Source: DASXUG01 sp964620425
GTDB lineage: Bacteria > Pseudomonadota > Gammaproteobacteria > Burkholderiales > Methylophilaceae
Direction of reading: 5' to 3'
Assembly: GCA_964620425.1 (NCBI GenBank)
Contig: CAZUGV010000002.1
Coordinates: forward strand, 447,584 to 511,583
DNA: 64,000 nucleotides
In this document: positions 53,697-62,978 of the stretch, one piece after another
Layout of the letters: every line of letters starts with the position of its first letter
How positions within the stretch are numbered: the first letter of the stretch is position 1
Translations under genes and position numbers: made by a program
Notes under the pieces: generated by a model
Told to the model about the DNA's origin: nothing
Seen by the model: only the letters and a program-made list of their open reading frames with translations
The model's database searches: none

Positions 53697-54140
53697 ATGA
53701 AATGCCCTTTTTGCGGTGCGGATGATACCCAAGTCATAGACTCACGTGTCAATGACGTGGGGGATTCAATCCGCCGCCGCCGCAAATGTAGTGCCTGTGA
53801 CAAACGTTTTACGACGTATGAAACTGCTGAGTTGCACATGCCGCAAGTAGTTAAACAAAATGGCATGCGTGAAGAATTTAATCGCGATAAATTGCGGCTC
53901 TCATTCACGCGCGCTTTGCATAAACGCCCTGTGCCGACAGAGTATGTCGATAGAGCACTCGATCATATTGTCCAAAAAATGCTAGGGCAGGGCGATCGAG
54001 AAATTATGGCGCGTGATTTGGGTGAGATTGTGATGCAAGAGCTTAAGTTAATGGATAAAGTTGCTTATATTCGTTTTGCATCAGTCTACCGCAGCTTTAA
54101 AGATGTGGATGACTTTCAAGACGTGATTCGGGATTTATAA
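53697..54140 (+). CDS. nrdR: Transcriptional repressor NrdR
   Basis: A 147-residue regulator with an N-terminal zinc ribbon CPFCGADDTQVIDSR ... RRKCSACDKRFTTYE and an ATP-cone domain (about residues 49-139, VVKQNGMREEFNRDKLRLS). It represses ribonucleotide reductase genes in response to ATP and dATP levels. The length matches E. coli NrdR (149). ribD begins five bases after its stop, so they are co-transcribed. Confidence 0.96.
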   Translation: MKCPFCGADDTQVIDSRVNDVGDSIRRRRKCSACDKRFTTYETAELHMPQVVKQNGMREEFNRDKLRLSFTRALHKRPVPTEYVDRALDHIVQKMLGQGDREIMARDLGEIVMQELKLMDKVAYIRFASVYRSFKDVDDFQDVIRDL

Positions 54141-54144
54141 CCCA

Positions 54145-55257
54145 ATGTCAGTGGATGCCCTGTTCACTTCTGACGACCATCAATATATGACGCAAGCCTT
54201 ACGGCTTGCTACCCAAGGGTTATATACCACCACCCCCAACCCACGTGTAGGGTGTATCATCGTCAAGAATGGCTTGGTGATTGGTGAGGGCGCACATCTT
54301 AAAGCGGGTGAGCCACACGCTGAGGTATATGCCTTGCGTCAAGCTGGTGCGAATGCTGCTGGTGCGGATGTGTATGTCACGCTAGAACCGTGCAGTCATC
54401 ATGGCCGCACTCCCCCCTGCGCTGATGCGCTGATTCAAGCCAAGGTCAGGCGTGTTGTCGTGGCCATGCAAGACCCCAATCCACAAGTTGCAGGCAATGG
54501 CTTGGCGAGATTAAAATCCGCTGGTATTACCGTGCAATCTGGCTTGATGGAACCACAAGCGCGGGAGTTAAATGCGGGCTTTATTTCACGTATGACACGC
54601 CAGCGACCTTTTGTGCGCAGCAAAATTGCTGCTAGTTTGGATGGACGTACCGCGCTGGCTAATGGCGAAAGCAAATGGATTACTGGCGAAGCTGCTCGTT
54701 TAGATGTGCAAAGTTGGCGCGCGCAGTCTTGCGCCATACTCACAGGTATTGGAACAGTCTTGGCGGATAATCCGCAAATGACGGTGCGCAATGTCCCTAA
54801 TTCTATAGCACCCTATCGTCAGCCCTTACGTGTGGTGGTTGATAGTCAGTTACAAATTTCTCCGCAAGCGAATATTTTGCAAGGTTGCCATGCCTTGGTG
54901 GTTTACGCTAACGATGCACCTCAAAAATTGGCGCAACTCAAAGCAACAGGCGTGGATTGTATTCAGATCGCAGGGTCAGAAGGGCGCGTGTGTTTAAGCA
55001 GCTTGTTCATGCACTTGGCAACGCTGGGCGTGAACGATCTGTTGGTCGAGGCGGGGCACGGTTTAAATGGCGCTCTGCTGGCGCAAGGCTTGGTCGATGA
55101 GCTGTTAGTTTATTACGCCCCTATTTTGATGGGCGCATCTGCCAAAGGTATGTTTGATTTTCCGCCGCTAACAAGTATGTCGCAGCGCATTGAACTGGCG
55201 TTGATTGATATGCGCCAAGTCGGTAAAGATATTCGGTTACGGTTAAAGCCAGTTTAA
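54145..55257 (+). CDS. ribD: Bifunctional riboflavin biosynthesis deaminase/reductase RibD
   Basis: The 370-residue enzyme has an N-terminal deaminase domain with the zinc motifs HAEVYAL and EPCSHHGRTPPCADALI, and a C-terminal pyrimidine reductase domain (FVRSKIAASLDGRTAL, GIGTVLADNPQMTVR, LLVEAGHGLNGALL). It carries out the second and third steps of riboflavin synthesis from GTP. The length matches E. coli RibD (367). tatD starts seven bases after the stop. Confidence 0.96.
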   Translation: MSVDALFTSDDHQYMTQALRLATQGLYTTTPNPRVGCIIVKNGLVIGEGAHLKAGEPHAEVYALRQAGANAAGADVYVTLEPCSHHGRTPPCADALIQAKVRRVVVAMQDPNPQVAGNGLARLKSAGITVQSGLMEPQARELNAGFISRMTRQRPFVRSKIAASLDGRTALANGESKWITGEAARLDVQSWRAQSCAILTGIGTVLADNPQMTVRNVPNSIAPYRQPLRVVVDSQLQISPQANILQGCHALVVYANDAPQKLAQLKATGVDCIQIAGSEGRVCLSSLFMHLATLGVNDLLVEAGHGLNGALLAQGLVDELLVYYAPILMGASAKGMFDFPPLTSMSQRIELALIDMRQVGKDIRLRLKPV

Positions 55258-55264
55258 ATCTTTC

Positions 55265-56059
55265 ATGCTGATCGACACACATTGCCATCTAGATGCGAGC
55301 GAGTTTGATGCAGATCGTGATATTCAAGCGCAGGCAGCTTTAGATGCTGGGGTTGGTACCATTGTGATTCCTGCGGTTCACCGCGATAATTTTCAGGCGG
55401 TGATTGACTTATCAGCCCGATATGCTCATTGTCGCTATGCCCTCGGTATCCATCCGATGTACGTTGATCAATCCGATGAGGGGGCTTTAGTTTTACTCTC
55501 GGCGCTGCTTCAGCAACAAATGCACACCGCGAAACCGCCAGTTGCGCTAGGCGAGATTGGTTTGGATTACTTTGCCGAGCGTTCTGGCGCACAATATAAT
55601 CGTGCCAAGCAAGAGCATTTTTTTATAGCGCAATTAAAATTAGCCCAGCAATTTAATTTACCTGTGATTTTGCATGTACGGCGCTCGGTAGATGAAGTGC
55701 TTAAGCAATTAAGACGTATTAAAGTCTGCGGCGGCATTGCGCATGCATTTAATGGTAGTCGTCAGCAAGCAGATATTTTGATTGATTTAGGATTTAAATT
55801 AGGGTTTGGTGGCGCAATGACTTACAGTCGTGCGTTACATATTCGTGAATTAGCTGCTACATTGCCGCTGGAAGCCATTGTGCTGGAGACGGATGCCCCT
55901 GATATACCCCCAGAATGGGTCAAAAATCATGGGCGTAATAGTCCGAAAGAACTAGTATATATTGCAGAAATATTATCTGAAATTAGAGGGGTGAATATGC
56001 GCCAAGTCACTGAAATAACTACAAAGAATGCGCGCGAAATTTTACCAAACCTAGAGTGA
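55265..56059 (+). CDS. tatD: TatD-family metal-dependent deoxyribonuclease
   Basis: A 264-residue hydrolase starting MLIDTHCHLDASEFDADRD. The metal ligands appear in THCHLD, GEIGLDYF (Glu), ILHVRRSVDEV and GIAHAFNGSRQQ (His), and ETDAPDIPP (Asp). The family cleaves DNA 3' ends and may take part in repair. It could be the YjjV or YcfH relative rather than TatD itself; the reading cannot separate these. It ends the nrdR-ribD-tatD string. Confidence 0.9.
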   Translation: MLIDTHCHLDASEFDADRDIQAQAALDAGVGTIVIPAVHRDNFQAVIDLSARYAHCRYALGIHPMYVDQSDEGALVLLSALLQQQMHTAKPPVALGEIGLDYFAERSGAQYNRAKQEHFFIAQLKLAQQFNLPVILHVRRSVDEVLKQLRRIKVCGGIAHAFNGSRQQADILIDLGFKLGFGGAMTYSRALHIRELAATLPLEAIVLETDAPDIPPEWVKNHGRNSPKELVYIAEILSEIRGVNMRQVTEITTKNAREILPNLE

Positions 56060-56070
56060 AAAATGGCTAG

Positions 56071-56268
56071 TTATACACACCACTTCAAGTATTACTTTAA
56101 CTAGCTTAAAAAAACCTTATCAATCAATGGTTGATTTGTAAGTGATTGATTGTAAATAATAAAATTTTAGGTTAAAAAATAGGCTAAAGTAAAAAAGCGT
56201 TAAAAAATGGGAAGTTACAGTTTTAAGTCACAGTAATCCACAAAGTTATCCACAGATTTTGTGGATAG
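56071..56268. promoter_or_regulatory. DnaA-box cluster beside an AT-rich tract
   Basis: Nine-base DnaA boxes are seen at 56071-56079 (TTATACACA, fits TTWTNCACA), 56234-56242 (TAATCCACA, one mismatch), 56246-56254 (TTATCCACA, perfect) and 56260-56268 (CTATCCACA on the minus strand, one mismatch). The last three lie within 35 bases. Between the first and second is a very AT-rich stretch (about 56095-56205, many A runs). The layout resembles an origin unwinding region or a DnaA-titration or reactivation site. It fills the gap between tatD and mtnA; a TTGTAGGA/TCTTACAA hairpin follows at 56271-56291. Confidence 0.6.
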
Positions 56269-56355
56269 GATTTGTAGGATTTTGTCTTACAAAAAAATGC
56301 AAGCAAAAAATTTAAAAAAATCATCAAAAATTATCTTGAAAAATGAAAAATATCT

Positions 56356-57456
56356 ATGAAGATTGAAGGAAAGCATTACCGAAGTATTTGGTACAACAGC
56401 GCTCACGCTTATGTTGAAATTATCGATCAAACTTTGTTGCCTCATGCGTTTAAAACTGAGGTAATTGATAATTTGGAAAAGATGGTGGCTGCAATTAAAA
56501 CCATGCAGGTGCGTGGGGCGCCATTGATAGGCGCGGCAGCGGCATATGGTTTGGCTCTCGCCTTGCAAAAGCAGGCAGATGATGCTTGGCTGGACTATGT
56601 TGCAGAGCTGTTGTTAGAAAGTCGTCCAACCGCAGTCAACTTGCGTTGGGCAATTGAACGTATGCTCAAGCGGTTAAACAGCGTATCGCCTGAACAACGC
56701 TTAGCTATTGCCCTGCAAGAGGCCGCCAATATTTGCGATGAAGATGCAATGCTCAATCAAACGATTGGTCAGCATGGCTTGCAACTGATTCAAGCGATAC
56801 ACGCACTGCAACCCCATAAAACAATTAATATTCTTACCCATTGCAATGCAGGCTGGATCGCCACGGTGGATTACGGCACTGCGTTGTCCCCCATCTATGC
56901 CGCCCATGATGCGGGTATCCCTGTGCATGTGTGGGTCGATGAAACGCGTCCACGCAACCAAGGCGCTAGCCTGACCGCTTGGGAGCTGGGGCAGCATGGT
57001 GTGCCACATACAGTTATTGTAGATAACGCAGGTGGTCATTTAATGCAACATGGTGAAGTGGATATGGTGATTGTAGGTGCGGATCGTGTCACACGCACTG
57101 GAGATGTTTGCAATAAAATTGGCACCTATTTAAAAGCATTAGCCGCTTTTGATAATCAGGTTCCTTTTTATGCTGCTGTGCCAACACCAACGATTGATTG
57201 GAACATAGATGATGGGATAAAACAAATTCCTATCGAAGCGCGCGACCCTGATGAAGTGGCTTGGGTGCAAGGTCGATTGCAAAATGGGAGCGTAGAGAGA
57301 GTGAATATATTGCCATCTGCTAGTGAGGCATTCAATCCTGCGTTTGATGTAACGCCATCGCGTTTAGTGACTGCGATTATTACTGAAAATGGCGTATTTG
57401 CGCCCCATGCCTTAGCGGGAAACTTCTATACAGCAAGTCTTGATGATTTAGTTTAA
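56356..57456 (+). CDS. mtnA: S-methyl-5-thioribose-1-phosphate isomerase
   Basis: A 366-residue enzyme of the eIF2B-like isomerase family. It shows VRGAPLIGAAAAYGLALAL, LTHCNAGWIATVDYGTAL with the catalytic cysteine in HCNAG, WVDETRPRNQGASLTAWEL and the catalytic aspartate in VGADRVTRTGDVCNKIGTY (in part VGADRVTRTGD). It converts methylthioribose-1-P to methylthioribulose-1-P in methionine salvage. No other mtn gene is visible near it. The ATG has only a weak ribosome-binding site. Confidence 0.94.
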   Translation: MKIEGKHYRSIWYNSAHAYVEIIDQTLLPHAFKTEVIDNLEKMVAAIKTMQVRGAPLIGAAAAYGLALALQKQADDAWLDYVAELLLESRPTAVNLRWAIERMLKRLNSVSPEQRLAIALQEAANICDEDAMLNQTIGQHGLQLIQAIHALQPHKTINILTHCNAGWIATVDYGTALSPIYAAHDAGIPVHVWVDETRPRNQGASLTAWELGQHGVPHTVIVDNAGGHLMQHGEVDMVIVGADRVTRTGDVCNKIGTYLKALAAFDNQVPFYAAVPTPTIDWNIDDGIKQIPIEARDPDEVAWVQGRLQNGSVERVNILPSASEAFNPAFDVTPSRLVTAIITENGVFAPHALAGNFYTASLDDLV

Positions 57457-57517
57457 TGTGCTGCACGCCCCGAGTTGTTTTAAACTAAAGCAAAGCGATT
57501 AAATACAAAGAAACAGT

Positions 57518-58852
57518 TTAGATTTCAACTGTAGATTCAAGCACAGGCTGCCCATGATTCCAAACGACTTTATTACGCCCAGGCATTTTAGCTAGGTACA
57601 AATGGTTGTCGGCTAGCTTTAACGTTTCGTCTAGGTTCAGTTTAAGCTCATAACTTGCACCAATGCTGACAGTGAATTTAATTTCCTTATCAGCATATTG
57701 AATACTGCTATTTTCAAATGCTTTTCTAAGGCTTTCTACGATAGTTTGAGATTCACTGAAGTTTTTGGCGTTGAGAATAAATCCAAACTCTTCGCCACCC
57801 AAGCGTGCTGTTACATGACCACTCAACTGCGCATCAAGTTTTGCAGCGATATGCTTTAATGTTTCATCACCTGCTTCGTGCCCATACGTATCATTGATCG
57901 TTTTAAAAAAATCAATGTCGATAATACCCACAACCAAATGCTTCCTCAATTTAATTGCTTCTTCAACGATAGGTGAACCATGAACGAAGAAGTAACGGCG
58001 ATTAGGGATGTTGGTTAAAAAATCGTAATCTGCAATTCGCTGTATTTTTTCGATATATTCCAGCATGGATAGGTTCTGGTTAATACGGCAGGTGACTTCA
58101 TCGTAAGTATAAGGTTTTAAGATAAAGTCATTTGCGCCATGTTTTAAAAACTGAGCGGATAGATTTTTTTTACTTGAGCTTGAAATGCCAATAATGCAAA
58201 GCTTGTTTTTATCACGCATTAAGCGTGCTTTAGCAGTAAAGGTGAGTCCATCCATAATGGGCATTTCCGCATCCACTAAGGCGAGTTTGATTTCAGGGTG
58301 CCTTGCCAAAATCGAAAGCGCTTCTTCACCGTTTTTAGCATACAACACATTTAAAAATTGCTTTTGGAGATACGCACCAGTGAGGGATTTGATAGATTCA
58401 GAATCATCTACAATCAGTGTCGAAATGGATTTATTGAAGTATAACCTGCCAACGAGATTGATTAAAAAATCGTAAGCATTAATGTTGTTTTTTAATACAT
58501 AATCGATGACACCTTTTGACGTGAGTTGATCATGTACGTCTTGGCTAAAGTAACCTGAGATTGCAATGACAGGAACCTGATGTTTATTGAGTAAATCAAT
58601 AATTTCGCCATTGGCAGCATCTGGTAAATTTAAATCACTGATCGCGATGAAAAATGATGCGGTTTCAGTGTCCAAAATATCTTTTGCTTCACGATAACTG
58701 TGTGCTGTGATGACATGACAACCCCAAGTCTCTTCAAGCATCGCTTTGGTCATGGTGGCGATAGAGTGCTGATCTTCTATGAGCAAAATACGACAATCAG
58801 CCATTACAGGCTGATTCGATTGAACTCTTTGATTTGTGCGGATTACTGACAT
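57518..58852 (-). CDS. Double-receiver GGDEF protein (diguanylate cyclase)
   Basis: The ATG at 58852 is used rather than the TTG at 58858. The 444-residue protein has two receiver domains (about residues 15-135 and 140-260): the first with ILLIEDQHS and ISDLNLPD, the second with LIVDDSES and LVDAEMPIMDG. A GGDEF domain (about 275-435) has the intact active site RLGGEEFGFIL and the DYLT-like DYDFLTNIPNRR start. No RxxD inhibitory site lies before GGEEF. It should make cyclic di-GMP under phosphorylation control (PleD-like order). The partner kinase is not nearby. Confidence 0.92.
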   Translation of the reverse strand: MSVIRTNQRVQSNQPVMADCRILLIEDQHSIATMTKAMLEETWGCHVITAHSYREAKDILDTETASFFIAISDLNLPDAANGEIIDLLNKHQVPVIAISGYFSQDVHDQLTSKGVIDYVLKNNINAYDFLINLVGRLYFNKSISTLIVDDSESIKSLTGAYLQKQFLNVLYAKNGEEALSILARHPEIKLALVDAEMPIMDGLTFTAKARLMRDKNKLCIIGISSSSKKNLSAQFLKHGANDFILKPYTYDEVTCRINQNLSMLEYIEKIQRIADYDFLTNIPNRRYFFVHGSPIVEEAIKLRKHLVVGIIDIDFFKTINDTYGHEAGDETLKHIAAKLDAQLSGHVTARLGGEEFGFILNAKNFSESQTIVESLRKAFENSSIQYADKEIKFTVSIGASYELKLNLDETLKLADNHLYLAKMPGRNKVVWNHGQPVLESTVEI

Positions 58853-59019
58853 AAGCAATATTCTAAACTGGTAGAATTAATTTTAAATTGAGAGTTTAAG
58901 CGATGATCGTACCCCAGTTCTTCAAATTAATTTGCAAATGTTTGCTAGCTTGAATTGTGGCAACCTTGGCTTTGCAGTAAAATGGTTTCCCGTCCGCAAT
59001 GTCCAAAAAGTGTTATTCA

Positions 59020-60663
59020 ATGACTAAATATGTATTCGTCACCGGCGGTGTAGTTTCTTCCTTAGGTAAAGGCATTGCAGCAGCTTCGCTGGGTGCTATC
59101 CTCGAATCGCGTGGTATTAAAGTCACCATGCTAAAACTAGACCCTTATATCAACGTAGACCCTGGCACCATGTCACCATTTCAGCACGGCGAAGTGTTTG
59201 TGACCGATGATGGCGCAGAAACTGACCTCGATTTAGGGCACTACGAGCGCTTTATCTCGCAACGCATGGGTAAGCGTAATAATTTCACCACAGGCCAGAT
59301 TTACGAAACCGTGATTAAAAAAGAACGTCGCGGTGAATATTTGGGTAAAACGGTGCAAGTGATTCCCCACATTACCGATGAAATTAAAGCCCACGTTAAA
59401 CGTGGTGCTGAGGGCGCAGATGTCGCGATTGTTGAGGTTGGTGGCACAGTTGGTGATATCGAATCACTCCCGTTTTTGGAAGCTATCCGTCAAATGGGCT
59501 TCGAAGAAGGCAAAAACAATGCGTGCTATATCCACTTAACTTTATTGCCTTGGATACCCACCGCGGGCGAGCTTAAAACCAAGCCTACTCAGCACTCAGT
59601 GAAAGAGTTGCGTGAAATTGGTATTCAGCCTGATATTTTATTGTGTCGTGCTGACCGCGCCATCCCTGAAGATGAACGCAGAAAAATCGCTTTGTTTACC
59701 AATGTAGCACCTGAAGCTGTCATTTCTGCGGTCGATGCCAATTCGATTTATGAAATCCCAGGCTTGTTGCATGACCAAATGTTAGATGAAATTGTTTGCC
59801 ATAAACTCGGCATTTTGGCGAAAGCGGCCGATTTAACTGAGTGGAAAAAAATCGTCCACGCTTTGGCGAACCCGCAACATCAAGTCAACATTGCGTTTGT
59901 AGGTAAATATGTCGATTTAACTGAATCTTATAAATCGCTGACTGAAGCGCTCATTCACGCTGGCATTCATACGCAATCAAAAGTCAAAATTCATTATATC
60001 GACTCCGAAGATATTGAGCGCGATGGTATTGATGCGCTCAAAACCATGGATGCGATTTTAGTCCCAGGCGGGTTTGGCAAACGCGGTACAGAAGGCAAAA
60101 TTGCTGCGATTAAGTTTGCCCGTGAGAGTAAAAAACCATACCTTGGCATTTGCCTCGGCATGCAGTTGGCGGTGATTGAGTTTGCACGTAACGTGGCTAA
60201 ATTAGAAAATGCTAACAGTACCGAGTTTGATCCAGATAGCCCGCATCACTTGGTAGGCTTAATCAACGAATGGCAAACGGCGGATGGCACAGTCGAAGTG
60301 CGCGATGAAGATTCTGATTTAGGTGGCACTATGCGCCTAGGCGCACAAAGCTGCCCAACCGTAGCAGATACCTTGGCGGCTACCATTTACGGCAAGCAAG
60401 TGAACGAGCGTCATCGCCATCGTTACGAAGTGAACAACCATTACGTTGAGCAATTAAAAGCAGCTGGTTTGGTGATTTCCGCCCGCACGCCGACAGAAGA
60501 TTTATGCGAAATGATCGAGTTGCCACAAAACGTGCACCCTTGGTTTGTTGCGTGTCAGTTCCACCCTGAGTTCACCTCAAACCCGCGCGCAGGTCATCCT
60601 CTCTTTACGGCCTATATCCAAGCCGCGCTCAAGTCTAAATTGAATACGAAAGCAGCATCATGA
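59020..60663 (+). CDS. pyrG: CTP synthase
   Basis: The ATG at 59020 gives MTKYVFVTGGVVSSLGKGIA, the normal family N-terminus; an in-frame ATG at 58999 would add seven unusual residues. The 547-residue enzyme joins a synthetase domain (VSSLGKGIAAASLGAIL, GGTVGDIESLPFLEAIRQM in part) with a class I glutamine amidotransferase (PGGFGKRGTEGK, LGICLGMQLAVIEFAR with the catalytic Cys, FHPEF near the end). It makes CTP from UTP and glutamine. Its stop overlaps the kdsA ATG (ATGA). Confidence 0.97.
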   Translation: MTKYVFVTGGVVSSLGKGIAAASLGAILESRGIKVTMLKLDPYINVDPGTMSPFQHGEVFVTDDGAETDLDLGHYERFISQRMGKRNNFTTGQIYETVIKKERRGEYLGKTVQVIPHITDEIKAHVKRGAEGADVAIVEVGGTVGDIESLPFLEAIRQMGFEEGKNNACYIHLTLLPWIPTAGELKTKPTQHSVKELREIGIQPDILLCRADRAIPEDERRKIALFTNVAPEAVISAVDANSIYEIPGLLHDQMLDEIVCHKLGILAKAADLTEWKKIVHALANPQHQVNIAFVGKYVDLTESYKSLTEALIHAGIHTQSKVKIHYIDSEDIERDGIDALKTMDAILVPGGFGKRGTEGKIAAIKFARESKKPYLGICLGMQLAVIEFARNVAKLENANSTEFDPDSPHHLVGLINEWQTADGTVEVRDEDSDLGGTMRLGAQSCPTVADTLAATIYGKQVNERHRHRYEVNNHYVEQLKAAGLVISARTPTEDLCEMIELPQNVHPWFVACQFHPEFTSNPRAGHPLFTAYIQAALKSKLNTKAAS

Positions 60664-61499
60664 AACTCTGTGGTTTTGAAGTTGGCATAGAACACCCGAT
60701 TTTTCTAATCGCGGGTCCCTGTGTTATTGAATCCAAACAAATGGCGATTGATACCGCTGGTCAATTGAAAGAAATTGCAGCGGCAGTCGGCATTCCATTT
60801 ATTTACAAATCTTCTTACGATAAAGCCAACCGCAGCTCCAACAAGACTTTCCGCGGGTTTGGCATGGAAGAAGGCTTAAAGATTTTAGACGAAGTACGTG
60901 CGCAAATTGGCGTGCCTATTTTGACGGACGTACACACAGAAGAACAAGTGCCGCATGTAGCTGCCGTGGTCGATGTGTTGCAAACGCCTGCGTTCTTGTG
61001 CCGCCAAACCGATTTTATTACCGCAGTCGCCACCTGTGGCAAGCCTGTGAACATCAAAAAAGGTCAGTTTTTAGCCCCTGGCGATATGCGCCAAGTGGTG
61101 CAAAAAGCTAAAGAAGCGAATGGTGGTGCCGATACGATAATGGTTTGCGAGCGTGGCGCATCATTCGGCTACAACACATTGGTTTCAGATATGCGTGGTT
61201 TAGCCATTATGCGCGAAACCAATTGTCCCGTTGTATTCGATGCTACGCATTCCGTACAGCAGCCCGGTGGTCAAGGCGATAAAAGCGGCGGTCAACGTGA
61301 ATTTGTACCTGTGTTGGCACGTGCTGCAGTGGCAAGTGGCATTGCTGGTTTGTTTATGGAAACGCATCCAGACCCAGCCAAAGCATTATCAGATGGCCCC
61401 AATGCTTGGCCGCTAGGTAAAATGCAAGATTTGCTGCATTTGCTGGTAGATTTAGATCGTGTTGTGAAAAAAGCAGGTTTTATCGAGCAAACTTTGTAG
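60660..61499 (+). CDS. kdsA: 3-deoxy-D-manno-octulosonate-8-phosphate synthase
   Basis: This 279-residue aldolase-type enzyme makes KDO-8-P from phosphoenolpyruvate and arabinose-5-P for LPS. Seen are LIAGPCVIESKQMAIDTAG, FIYKSSYDKANRSS, FRGFGMEEGLKIL, DVHTEEQ and FDATHSVQQPGG. The cysteine in the GPCVIE loop is also present in non-metal KdsA enzymes. It is joined to pyrG by an ATGA overlap and followed by a long palindrome before eno. Confidence 0.97.
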   Translation: MKLCGFEVGIEHPIFLIAGPCVIESKQMAIDTAGQLKEIAAAVGIPFIYKSSYDKANRSSNKTFRGFGMEEGLKILDEVRAQIGVPILTDVHTEEQVPHVAAVVDVLQTPAFLCRQTDFITAVATCGKPVNIKKGQFLAPGDMRQVVQKAKEANGGADTIMVCERGASFGYNTLVSDMRGLAIMRETNCPVVFDATHSVQQPGGQGDKSGGQREFVPVLARAAVASGIAGLFMETHPDPAKALSDGPNAWPLGKMQDLLHLLVDLDRVVKKAGFIEQTL

Positions 61500-61507
61500 T
61501 TTATTTA

Positions 61508-61650
61508 GGATTCACGGAATAAGTCGTTGAGCGAGATGAATTGCGAGGCGCACGGAACGCAGCAACCGAGATAGTATGAGTTATACATCGAGGTTGCGAG
61601 TACCGCGTAACGAAGCAATTCGCTCGCGCAGACACTTAATCCGTTAATCC
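61508..61650. repeat. 143-bp imperfect palindrome between kdsA and eno
   Basis: Left arm 61508-61572 and right arm 61584-61650 are near-complementary. Matching blocks include GGATTcACGGAaTAAGT against its partner, GCGAG, GAATTGC, and GCAACC...GAT, with short mismatched and bulged bases between. The centre is near 61579. The element is inside a 181-base gap in the pyrG-kdsA-eno-ftsB string, so if co-transcribed it would fold into a long hairpin in the mRNA. It resembles a non-autonomous palindromic element (MITE or REP-like). No open frame is present in it. Confidence 0.75.
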
Positions 61651-61680
61651 TTTACTTTAATTCATTTTTAAGGAACAAAC

Positions 61681-62967
61681 ATGAGTGCAATCGTAGACAT
61701 TATTGCCCGCGAAATTATGGATTCACGCGGTAACCCAACGGTAGAAGCCGATGTATTGCTTGAAAGCGGCGTCATTGGTCGTGCCGCTGTACCATCAGGC
61801 GCATCAACAGGTGCAAAAGAAGCGATGGAATTGCGTGATGGCGATAGCAGCCGTTACTTAGGTAAAGGCGTGTTAAAAGCAGTTGAGCATGTCAACACTG
61901 AAATTACAGAAGCGATTATCGGTTTAGATTGCGAAGAACAAAGCTTTATCGACAAAACTTTAATCGAGCTAGATGGCACAGAAAACAAAGACCGTTTGGG
62001 CGCTAATGCAATTTTAGCCGTTTCACTCGCTTGCGCACGCGCGGCGGCAGAAGAAAGTGGCTTGCCTTTATACCGTTACTTAGGCGGTTCAGGCTTTATG
62101 CAACTACCAACCCCAATGATGAACATCATCAACGGTGGCGCGCACGCAGATAACTCTGTGGATATGCAAGAATTTATGATTATTCCAGCGGGCTTGCCAA
62201 GCTTCCGCGAGGCATTGCGTTGCGGTGCAGAAGTATTCCATCAACTGAAAAAAACACTACACAAAAAAGGCTTGGCGACTACTGTGGGTGACGAAGGTGG
62301 TTTTGCCCCTAACTTGCCTTCAAACGAAGCCGCCATTCAGTTGATTTTAGAGGCGATTTCAGCCGCAGGTTACGAGCCAGGTAAAGATGTTTACTTAGGT
62401 CTAGATTGCGCCAGTACCGAGTTTTACAAAGATGGTAAATATCACTTAGAATCAGAAGGCGTATCACTGACTTCAGCGCAGTTTACTGACTACCTAGCGA
62501 CTTGGTGCGATAAATACCCCATCATCACCATTGAAGATGGCATGAGTGAATTTGACTGGGATGGCTGGGATATTCTGACTAAACGCCTAGGCAAAACCAC
62601 TCAATTGGTGGGCGATGACTTGTTTGTGACCAACCCAAAAATCTTGCGTGAAGGCATCCAACGCGGTGCGGCAAACTCTGTGTTGATTAAAGTGAACCAA
62701 ATCGGCACGTTGACTGAAACTTTCCAAACCATCGAAATGGCAAAACGCGCAGGGTATACAGCTGTGGTTTCACACCGCTCTGGCGAAACTGAAGATACCA
62801 CCATTGCGGATATCTCAGTGGCCACCAACGCGCTACAAATCAAAACTGGCTCACTCTGCCGTTCAGAGCGCGTAGCGAAGTACAACCAATTGCTACGTAT
62901 TGAAGAAGAGTTAGGCGACGCAACCAGCTACGCTGGCCTTGATGCGTTTTACAACATTAAACGTTAA
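61681..62967 (+). CDS. eno: Enolase
   Basis: A 428-residue glycolytic enzyme that converts 2-phosphoglycerate to phosphoenolpyruvate. It begins MSAIVDIIAREIMDSRGNPT and has the magnesium-binding and catalytic segments VGDEGGFAPNL, YPIITIEDGMSEFDWDGW, QLVGDDLFVTN, LIKVNQIGTLTET and VVSHRSGETEDT. AAGGAA eight bases before the ATG is the ribosome-binding site. ftsB follows after 11 bases. Confidence 0.98.
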   Translation: MSAIVDIIAREIMDSRGNPTVEADVLLESGVIGRAAVPSGASTGAKEAMELRDGDSSRYLGKGVLKAVEHVNTEITEAIIGLDCEEQSFIDKTLIELDGTENKDRLGANAILAVSLACARAAAEESGLPLYRYLGGSGFMQLPTPMMNIINGGAHADNSVDMQEFMIIPAGLPSFREALRCGAEVFHQLKKTLHKKGLATTVGDEGGFAPNLPSNEAAIQLILEAISAAGYEPGKDVYLGLDCASTEFYKDGKYHLESEGVSLTSAQFTDYLATWCDKYPIITIEDGMSEFDWDGWDILTKRLGKTTQLVGDDLFVTNPKILREGIQRGAANSVLIKVNQIGTLTETFQTIEMAKRAGYTAVVSHRSGETEDTTIADISVATNALQIKTGSLCRSERVAKYNQLLRIEEELGDATSYAGLDAFYNIKR

Positions 62968-62978
62968 TTAGACGTTAA

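Noticed and set aside
56071..56268. Chromosomal oriC
   Set aside because: The DnaA boxes and AT-rich tract fit, but no dnaA, dnaN, gyrB, rpmH or parAB genes are nearby; I report only a DnaA-box cluster.
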